A stretch of 15,653 nt of DNA. It comes from Heteroscillospira sp050252415. Its GTDB lineage: Bacteria > Bacillota > Clostridia > Oscillospirales > Oscillospiraceae. The stretch spans positions 1-15,653 of the forward strand of contig JBFWKZ010000050.1 in NCBI GenBank assembly GCA_050252415.1, written 5' to 3'. Within the stretch, counting starts at the first letter, position 1; each line of letters begins with the position of its first letter. A model generated the notes under the pieces. The model saw nothing but the letters and a program-made list of their open reading frames with translations. It made no database searches and was not told the DNA's origin. The position numbers were made by a program, and so were the translations under genes. Of this stretch, positions 1 through 4,440 are shown piece after piece.

Positions 1-67
1 CATCCGGAGCGGTGGCAGCGGACAAATTGGACTGTGTTTTCTTCCAACGGAACTGAATAAAAAAGTG

Positions 68-95
68 ATGACAAACATGTAAATTCATGTATAAT
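68..95 (+). promoter_or_regulatory. Promoter of tRNA-Gln
   Basis: ATGACA at 68-73 (five of six matches to the -35 consensus), a 16-bp spacer, and a perfect TATAAT at 90-95. The predicted start lies about seven bases downstream of the -10, just before the mature tRNA 5' end at 109, leaving a very short leader as is usual for tRNA genes. Confidence 0.75.
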
Positions 96-108
96 AGTCT
101 TAGCGTTT

Positions 109-182
109 AGCGGGTTTGTGTAAAGGTAGCACAGCGGACTCTGACTCCGTATGTGAGGGTTCGAATCCTTCACCCGCTGCCA
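109..182 (+). tRNA. tRNA-Gln (anticodon CUG), CCA encoded
   Basis: A complete cloverleaf can be drawn. The acceptor stem AGCGGGT (109-115) pairs with ACCCGCT (172-178). The discriminator is G179 and CCA is encoded at 180-182. The D stem is GTG/CAC (118-120/130-132). The anticodon stem GCGGA/TCCGT encloses the seven-base loop CTCTGAC with anticodon CTG, which reads CAG (Gln). The T stem 155-159/167-171 encloses loop TTCGAAT. It is preceded by a good promoter and followed by a strong terminator, so it is a single-gene transcription unit. Its 3' end is partly repeated near 1076-1098. Confidence 0.96.
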
Positions 183-188
183 AAAAAT

Positions 189-226
189 TCCATGTGTCAG
201 GATTCGAACCTGCACATGGATTTTTT
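189..226 (+). terminator. Rho-independent terminator of tRNA-Gln
   Basis: The stem TCCATGTG/CACATGGA (189-196/213-220) continues, past one bulged T, into CAGG/CCTG with a seven-base loop ATTCGAA, and six T follow at 221-226. The upper part is unusual: AGGATTCGAACC (199-210) is the exact reverse complement of the tRNA's own T-arm at 158-169, so the terminator loop carries an antisense T-arm. Confidence 0.85.
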
Positions 227-316
227 ATATTTAATATGGTAACATTTGTGCTATAGTCGCTTCATCTTATTTGTACTGCAAGTGCGATAAGCATGCGATT
301 TGTAGGAGGAAAAAGT

Positions 317-667
317 ATGGTAGTTGTAATGTTTGAAGTTGAGCTTAACGATGGATGTAAGGAAGAATACTACTCTCTCAGTAAAAATTTGCAATCTGCC
401 TTGTCAAAACAAAAAGGATTTTTGGGCGGAACAACTTACATTTGCGAAGGCAATCCAAACAGAGAGATGTCCATCAATTACTGGGAAAATGAGGCATCCG
501 TTGTTGAATGGCGAAATTTTATGGGGCATCGAATATGCCAAAAGGAAGGTAGAGATGGCTTGTTTAAAAGCTATAAAATAACAGTATCACGTGAAATTCG
601 CACATATACTAACAAAATGCGATCAAAGGCTCCAATAGATTCAAATATCTTTTTTAGTAAAGAATAG
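317..667 (+). CDS. Small ABM-domain (antibiotic biosynthesis monooxygenase-like) protein
   Basis: A 116-aa cytosolic protein resembling the ABM dimeric alpha/beta-barrel family. Visible family features are the N-terminal beta strand (VVVMFEVEL), the central GF..G segment, an aromatic NYWENEASVVEWRN motif where the family has the fW.deeA...Wr signature, then HR..Q..GR and a final Y-x-I-x-V strand. Family members include cofactor-free monooxygenases, haem-degrading enzymes and many proteins with no known substrate, so the reaction is not assigned. The start at 317 is chosen over the in-frame ATG at 293 because AGGAGG (304-309) sits seven bases upstream. The gene is markedly AT-rich compared with the GC-biased genes from 2736 onward and lies directly behind a tRNA, which is compatible with horizontal acquisition. 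It has no partner gene, and no clear terminator follows. Confidence 0.72.
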   Translation: MVVVMFEVELNDGCKEEYYSLSKNLQSALSKQKGFLGGTTYICEGNPNREMSINYWENEASVVEWRNFMGHRICQKEGRDGLFKSYKITVSREIRTYTNKMRSKAPIDSNIFFSKE

Positions 668-1480
668 TTTTGATTTTGATATTTTTGAAATATGAGTTCG
701 AATTCAAAACTCAAAGATATCGATTTTAGTAAGGAAACACACGTCGTCGCGGATTTTGTATCGTTCGCAACGGCGTTTTCTTTTGCAAAGCAAACGCTTC
801 GCTGGTTTAAGGTGGATGTGGGGTCGATAGTGATAGGCCTATCATAACACGTAAACCTTGCATTCATAGAGAGTACGCAGTTTTTTCTTTATCCTGGTTT
901 TCCGCAAGGGGTAAGTCTGTCTCCAAATCGGAGCCCGCCGTGGTCCAGCCGCCTGTTTGAGTCACGGCCTAAAGTGCTGGAGCGCAAGGTCCGTTATTTC
1001 TGCTTCTCCACGTCTGCCAACCCGCCGCCGCCAAAACCGGGCAGCGCACTGTCGTAAGTGTGGGGATGGGTATATTTTGAATCCTTCATCCGCTACCAAT
1101 AGGCCTTGTCTTTCGAGTAACTTTCCATTCCTGCAAAACCTTGTCACGCTTGCCAAGGAAGCTTGGCTTATCAGCGTCCCTGGCAACTGTTTATTTCTTT
1201 TTAGGCGGGGCTCCCCGCCTCGGTCTCCCCCGCTGCTCAGTTTATTTTCATTTCCTGCATAGTTCTTATATTGGTTCTTAATGATATTCCTTAGATACTT
1301 TTCGTCGAAATTATCATCGATTACTACAATAATAGGCAGACTTTTATGATCTTTGTTTAAATATTGTAATTTTTTAAAAATTTTATGTAACTTCTACAAA
1401 TTATGACATAATATGCGGAACTTTAGTAATATAATCCGTTCTGTTCAAAACAAATTATATCTTGAAAGGACCTACTAACC
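668..1480. other. Long stretch without a convincing gene
   Basis: No open frame here has a ribosome site and coding character. A 51-codon + strand frame at 692-847 has no Shine-Dalgarno. A stop-free - strand frame runs from 1393 to a TGA at 962-964, and its AT-rich upstream part (about 1240-1393) reads like protein, but it lacks a start. GCCAAG/CTTGGC (1152-1157/1162-1167) and AGGCGGGG/CCCCGCCT (1203-1210/1213-1220) form small hairpins, neither followed by a T run. A degenerate tRNA-Gln 3' end lies at 1076-1098. Base composition changes from AT-rich (before about 870) to GC-rich (about 920-1070) and back to AT-rich (after 1240), suggesting a patchwork of remnants. Confidence 0.6.
1076..1098 (+). 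pseudogene. Degenerate copy of the tRNA-Gln 3' end
   Basis: These 23 bases match the last 23 bases of the tRNA-Gln gene (160-182, T-loop through CCA) at 20 positions, and all three differences are transitions. Upstream a GCACT/AGTGT pairing recalls an anticodon stem, but the T loop is interrupted and no acceptor 5' strand is evident, so this is not a functional tRNA. It could be a decayed duplicate of the tRNA or the distal attachment site of an old integrated element. Confidence 0.5.
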
Positions 1481-1651
1481 ATGAACGCGATACAAAAGGA
1501 ATACCTGATCTTGTTTAATGCTGTCACCGATACGGTGGATGATCTTCTGACCTTGAGGCGAAGGCTTATCAATGCTCAAAAACTGGCAGAAGAAACATAT
1601 ATCGAAAGTGATGATACATATGACAGCGGAAATACAAATAGTACCACCTAG
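1481..1651 (+). CDS. Small hypothetical protein, 56 aa
   Basis: The frame begins MNAIQKEYLILFNAVTDTVD and ends in an acidic, Ser/Thr/Asn-rich tail (..DDTYDSGNTNSTT). The central part (Q5 to E38) is a charged, probably amphipathic helix containing LRRRLINAQKLAEE. There is no signal peptide, no cysteine and no membrane segment. Support for a real gene: GAAAGGA at 1464-1470 is a plausible though distant ribosome site, TATAAT lies at 1430-1435, and a clean terminator begins 11 bases after the stop. I do not recognise the family. The helical character would suit a small regulator or a protein-binding peptide, but no function is claimed. Confidence 0.6.
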   Translation: MNAIQKEYLILFNAVTDTVDDLLTLRRRLINAQKLAEETYIESDDTYDSGNTNSTT

Positions 1652-1662
1652 CAAATACTCTT

Positions 1663-1690
1663 AAGGCTCTCAATGAGCCTTATTTTTTTA
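1663..1690 (+). terminator. Rho-independent terminator after the 56-aa gene
   Basis: AAGGCTC (1663-1669), loop TCAAT, GAGCCTT (1675-1681), then a run of T to 1689. Confidence 0.85.
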
Positions 1691-1720
1691 TTATAAGTGT
1701 ATCAGATGGAAATATTATCA

Positions 1721-1749
1721 TTGACTTTACACATAATAGGAAGTATACT
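1721..1749 (+). promoter_or_regulatory. Promoter of the zinc-ribbon gene
   Basis: TTGACT (1721-1726), 17-bp spacer, TATACT (1744-1749). Each hexamer differs from consensus at one base. The start codon it serves is at 1793, giving a leader of about 37 bases. Confidence 0.7.
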
Positions 1750-1792
1750 TAATACAACGCCGAATGGCGAACTAATTTTAAAGAGGTATTTC

Positions 1793-2068
1793 ATGTTCCA
1801 AGACAAAACTATCGTCTGCAAGGATTGTGGACAGGAGTTCACATTCACCGCCGGAGAGCAGGAGTTCTACGCTGAGAGAGGCTTTAACAATGAGCCCCAG
1901 CGCTGCAAGGCCTGCCGTGATGCACGTAAAAACAATTCCAACCGCGGGCGCGGCAACGAGCGTCAGATGTATGACGCCATTTGTTCCGAGTGTGGCAAAC
2001 CCTGCAAAGTTCCTTTTGAACCCCGCAACGACCGTCCTATCTATTGCAGCGATTGCTACCGTAAATAA
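1793..2068 (+). CDS. Double zinc-ribbon domain protein, 91 aa
   Basis: The protein has two Cys4 zinc-binding units. The first is C9-x2-C12 (CKDCGQEF) paired with C-x2-C in RCKACRDARK. The second is CSECGKP(C) paired with CSDCYRK at the C terminus. The phrases FTAGEQEFYAERGF and VPFEPRNDRPIYCSDC are typical of a family of short bacterial zinc-ribbon proteins of unknown role, common in Firmicutes. A basic Asn/Arg-rich linker (about residues 44-57) joins the units, consistent with nucleic-acid or protein binding, but this is inference. Start 1793 is preferred to the longer frame from 1697 because AAAGAGG (1780-1786) is six bases upstream and the promoter -10 ends at 1749. It is a monocistronic unit with its own terminator. 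Confidence 0.85.
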   Translation: MFQDKTIVCKDCGQEFTFTAGEQEFYAERGFNNEPQRCKACRDARKNNSNRGRGNERQMYDAICSECGKPCKVPFEPRNDRPIYCSDCYRK

Positions 2069-2077
2069 AAGTCCCGC

Positions 2078-2106
2078 AAGCGCGCCTGTGCAGGCGCGCT
2101 TTTCGT
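2078..2106 (+). terminator. Rho-independent terminator after the zinc-ribbon gene
   Basis: AAGCGCGCCTG (2078-2088), a two-base TG centre at 2089-2090, and CAGGCGCGCTT (2091-2101), so the top pairs probably open to make the loop. TTTTCGTTT follows. Very GC-rich and stable. Confidence 0.85.
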
Positions 2107-2166
2107 TTGCCGCAAACATGCATTAAAAACATAAAATGCGGCATGCTATTCTTGAGGTGATCATCT

Positions 2167-2346
2167 ATGGTTAATCCGTTGAGAGATCTGCCCATGGGTT
2201 TTGGCATGGCTTTGGCTCAGAATCCGGAGGCAATGCAGAAATTCAGCACAATGACCGACTCTGAGCAGCAAGCGATTCTGGCAAAAACCCACGCGGTAAA
2301 TTCTAAAGAAGAAATGCAGGAATTGGTATCCCACATCGCCCTTTAA
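2167..2346 (+). CDS. Small hypothetical protein, 59 aa
   Basis: Begins MVNPLRDLPMGFGMALAQNP and continues EAMQKFSTMTDSEQQAILAKTHAVNSKEEMQELVSHIAL. It is a soluble, mostly helical, mildly acidic protein with no cysteine, signal peptide or membrane segment. The pattern MGFGMALAQNPEAM..F..M...EQQ.I...TH.V.SK.EM..LV resembles short conserved proteins of unknown function that I have a sense of from gut Firmicutes, but I cannot name the family. GAGGTGAT upstream is a good ribosome site, and the terminator begins inside the last codons. The gene stands alone between two terminators, so it is probably its own transcription unit. Confidence 0.72.
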   Translation: MVNPLRDLPMGFGMALAQNPEAMQKFSTMTDSEQQAILAKTHAVNSKEEMQELVSHIAL

Positions 2347-2364
2347 TCAGGGCGATGTTTTTTT
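2334..2364 (+). terminator. Terminator overlapping the end of the 59-aa gene
   Basis: CATCGCCCT (2334-2342), loop TTAATC, AGGGCGATG (2349-2357), then seven T. The left arm encodes the last residues (H-I-A-L) and the loop contains the TAA stop, so the 3' end of the gene is also the terminator. Confidence 0.88.
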
Positions 2365-2457
2365 ATCTTATAGACGCTATATAGCGCGGCAGAAGATTTG
2401 ATGTGAAACAGAGCAAATTTTATTTTGCCATAATGCGACAATCGATTACAAAAATGT

Positions 2458-2486
2458 TTGACTTAGATATCTCTGCGCATTACAAT
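2458..2486 (+). promoter_or_regulatory. Probable promoter of the DUF5692-hypB-oxidoreductase-hypA operon
   Basis: TTGACT (2458-2463), exactly 17 bp, TACAAT (2481-2486). It is the best promoter in the gap. With transcription starting near 2493 the leader would be about 240 bases and would contain the whole MITE-like element. Confidence 0.6.
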
Positions 2487-2534
2487 AATAGAAAAAGCTG
2501 CCAATACCCGGCAATGGCTATACCAGAGACTTTA

Positions 2535-2695
2535 GGAAGCACTGATTAAATCGGCAGTCGGCGTCTGAGCGGATTATTTTCCGCCATCTCGCCACAAAAA
2601 CCTCATTAATACGCCAAGTATTACCTGTGTTTTTTGAACGAACCGACGAAAAATTTTCTCGCTCATCCATCCAACGGGATTTAATCAGCGCTTCC
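2535..2695. mobile_element. MITE-like element, 161 bp, with 18-bp inverted repeats and 4-bp target duplication
   Basis: The left terminal repeat GGAAGCACTGATTAAATC (2535-2552) matches the inverted right end GATTTAATCAGCGCTTCC (2678-2695) at 17 of 18 positions. The element is flanked by direct TTTA repeats at 2531-2534 and 2696-2699. TTTA is not self-complementary, so this is a true direct duplication rather than an extension of the inverted repeat. The inside has no coding frame of note. It contains a GGCGG-type hairpin (GCGGATTATTTTCCGC at about 2568-2583) and CGGC/GCCG-like short complements near both ends, so a transcript would fold into a long hairpin. The mobilising transposase is not in the window, and I do not assign an IS family. 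Confidence 0.8.
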
Positions 2696-2735
2696 TTTAT
2701 ACAATTTAATCAGACATACCATAAGGGGGAAACGT

Positions 2736-3734
2736 ATGTTCTCATTTAATTACGCCGATGGGGCTGCCATGCTGTCCGTCTGGCTCGTGTGGGCTGCGGC
2801 CTTTGTCATTCTTTTCGTGCTGAACGAGGTTTCACGCCGCTCCAAATGGATGGGATTTATTTGCTTCATCATTCTGCCCGGGGCGTTGTCCGTGCTGTGG
2901 TTCACCGTTATGAAGGAAACCACCTACCGCGACTGGTTTCATCTCGCCAAGGTCTACTCCTCCACCGCCGGCTGCATTGGTTTCTGGTGTATCCGCCACA
3001 TAGAGGGCAGGCGAAAAGACGGTACCGTCTGGCGTCTTGCGGACAATAAAATCGCATTGTGCTTTCCGCCGCTGATACTCGCCGTGAACATACTTGAGGC
3101 CTGCGCCCGCGATGTCGAGGTCGGCATAAAATATGCCGTAATGGCCCAGGACGTAACCGCCGACGCCCCCGTCATGCTGATGGGCGGGCCCTGGAACTAT
3201 ATGAACGCCGCCGCCGGTATCCTGTGCATTGTGACGATTACCGGTTGGTTCGGCATCTCCATACGCCGGGTCACGAAAAAAGATGGGAGCCGCGACATGC
3301 TCTGGCCGGACATGCTGTGGTTTTGGATCGCGGCCTATGATATATGGAATTTTGCCTATACCTATAATTGCCTGCCTAATCATGCTTGGTACTGCGGATT
3401 TGCGCTTCTGCTCGCACCCACGCTCTGCGCCTTCACACTCGGCAGGGGCGCTTGGCTCCAGCACCGCGCGCACACGCTCGCCTTGTGGTGCATGTTCGCC
3501 CAAACCTTCCCGCGATTCCAGGATTTCGGTATGTTCAGAGTCGACAGCACCTATAACCCAACGATCTACTTCATCGTCAGCTTCCTCGCCCTGGCGGCAA
3601 ACGCCAGCGTACTGGCTTATATGATTTACAAGATCAAAAAGACCGGACGTCATCCATATGGCAATGAGCTCTATACCGACCTGCGCGCATACAAGGAAAT
3701 CCGTGCGCTGGCCGCCGATAAAATTGCCGGTTAG
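2736..3734 (+). CDS. DUF5692-like polytopic membrane protein
   Basis: A 332-aa integral membrane protein with eight or nine hydrophobic segments, roughly at residues 11-32, 38-58, 73-86, 105-122, 154-174, 192-209, 218-236, 245-259 and 275-299. No signal peptide beyond the first segment and no recognised transporter signature. Distinctive stretches are GGPWNYMNAAAG, AYDIWNFAYTYNCLPNHAWYCGF, GAWLQHRAHTLALW and STYNPTIYF; from memory these fit the uncharacterised DUF5692 family, though a profile search is needed to be sure. AAGGGGG precedes the start. It is the first gene of an operon, ending 16 bases before hypB. The His/Cys/Trp-rich motifs in the membrane regions and the hyp neighbours could suit metal transport or a membrane anchor for a redox system, but that is inference. 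Confidence 0.75.
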   Translation: MFSFNYADGAAMLSVWLVWAAAFVILFVLNEVSRRSKWMGFICFIILPGALSVLWFTVMKETTYRDWFHLAKVYSSTAGCIGFWCIRHIEGRRKDGTVWRLADNKIALCFPPLILAVNILEACARDVEVGIKYAVMAQDVTADAPVMLMGGPWNYMNAAAGILCIVTITGWFGISIRRVTKKDGSRDMLWPDMLWFWIAAYDIWNFAYTYNCLPNHAWYCGFALLLAPTLCAFTLGRGAWLQHRAHTLALWCMFAQTFPRFQDFGMFRVDSTYNPTIYFIVSFLALAANASVLAYMIYKIKKTGRHPYGNELYTDLRAYKEIRALAADKIAG

Positions 3735-3750
3735 GCCCGCTGGAGGAGAA

Positions 3751-4419
3751 ATGGAAAAATTTCGCGTGCTGGAAATCAAAGAGAGCATTTTTGAAAACAA
3801 TGACCGGCAGGCCCTTCGCCTGCGCCGGGAGCTCAAGGCAAAAAAGGTCTTTCTCTTGAACCTTATGTCGTCACCCGGTTCTGGGAAGACAACAGCGCTC
3901 AAGCAGACGATCGCCGCGCTGAAGGATGAGCTGCGCATCGGCGTTATGGAGGCCGACATTGACTCCGACGTGGACGCACACGCCATTTCTGAGACAGGCG
4001 TGAGGGTGATACAGCTGCACACCGGCGGCATGTGCCATCTCGACGCCGAGATGACGCGTCAGGGCCTCGAAGGTCTGGATACCGACGGGCTCGACCTCGC
4101 CATATTGGAGAACGTCGGCAATCTGGTCTGTCCCGCCGAGTTCGATACCGGCGCCAGTAAAAACGCGATGATACTCTCAGTGCCGGAGGGCGACGACAAG
4201 CCGCTCAAATATCCGCTCATGTTCACCATATGCGACGTTATTCTTATCAATAAAATCGATGCGCTCAACGTATTCGATTTCAGTATCGACGCCGTCCGTG
4301 AGCGCATATCTAAGCTCAACCCGAAAGCCCGCGTCATCCCCATCTCCGCCCGTACCGGCGAAGGGATCGGCGAATGGGTCGAATGGCTCCGCGGCGAGGT
4401 AAAAGCATGGCGGCAGTAA
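3751..4419 (+). CDS. hypB: Hydrogenase/nickel-enzyme maturation GTPase HypB
   Basis: A 222-aa SIMIBI-class GTPase that drives nickel transfer during maturation of Ni enzymes, working with HypA. The P-loop is SSPGSGKTT (residues 40-48), followed by EADIDSDVDA (67-76) and the base-recognition motif NKID (167-170). The G-domain metal-site residues are C95-H96 (GGMCHLDA) and C127 (NLVCPAEFD), which match the Cys-His...Cys set of characterised HypB proteins. The N-terminal CxxCGC motif and the His-rich tract of some HypB proteins are both absent, so it is the short type with no nickel-storage region. The start at 3751 follows a strong GGAGGAG (3742-3748). It lies 16 bases after the membrane protein and 21 bases before the oxidoreductase, clearly co-transcribed. 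The target enzyme is not in the window. Confidence 0.95.
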   Translation: MEKFRVLEIKESIFENNDRQALRLRRELKAKKVFLLNLMSSPGSGKTTALKQTIAALKDELRIGVMEADIDSDVDAHAISETGVRVIQLHTGGMCHLDAEMTRQGLEGLDTDGLDLAILENVGNLVCPAEFDTGASKNAMILSVPEGDDKPLKYPLMFTICDVILINKIDALNVFDFSIDAVRERISKLNPKARVIPISARTGEGIGEWVEWLRGEVKAWRQ

Positions 4420-4440
4420 TGTCTTGGGAGGTAGGCTAAA

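Larger units (their letters stand above)
2365..2735. other. Intergenic leader region of the nickel operon
   Basis: No gene. Contents from left to right: a perfect 12-bp palindrome CGCTATATAGCG (2375-2386), possibly an operator; a GCAAA/TTTTGC hairpin near 2413-2429; the operon promoter (2458-2486); a small TGCC/GGCA hairpin near 2500-2514 in the predicted leader; the MITE-like element (2535-2695); and the ribosome site AAGGGGG just before the start codon at 2736. I see no recognisable riboswitch or NikR-type operator. Confidence 0.6.

Noticed and set aside
1..83. Possible 3' end of a gene entering from the left
   Set aside because: All three + frames are open from the edge (stops at 52-54, 58-60 and 81-83), so neither the frame nor the existence of the gene can be decided.
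692..847. 51-codon + strand frame after the ABM gene
   Set aside because: No ribosome site, no following terminator and no recognisable motif. An overlapping minus-strand frame is equally open, so coding is not supported.
1203..1220. AGGCGGGG/CCCCGCCT hairpin as a terminator
   Set aside because: No T run follows it on either strand (the T run lies before it on the + strand), and there is no gene for it to end.
957..1262. 101-codon + strand frame
   Set aside because: Pro/Ser/Arg-rich translation typical of a shadow frame in GC-rich DNA; it crosses the tRNA remnant and lacks a Shine-Dalgarno.
2375..2386. CGCTATATAGCG as a specific operator
   Set aside because: A perfect palindrome, but it lies upstream of the -35 box and matches no operator I know; listed only within the intergenic entry.
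2832..4031. 399-codon minus-strand frame across the membrane protein gene and hypB
   Set aside because: It is the antisense shadow of two well-supported + strand genes and has no motif of its own.
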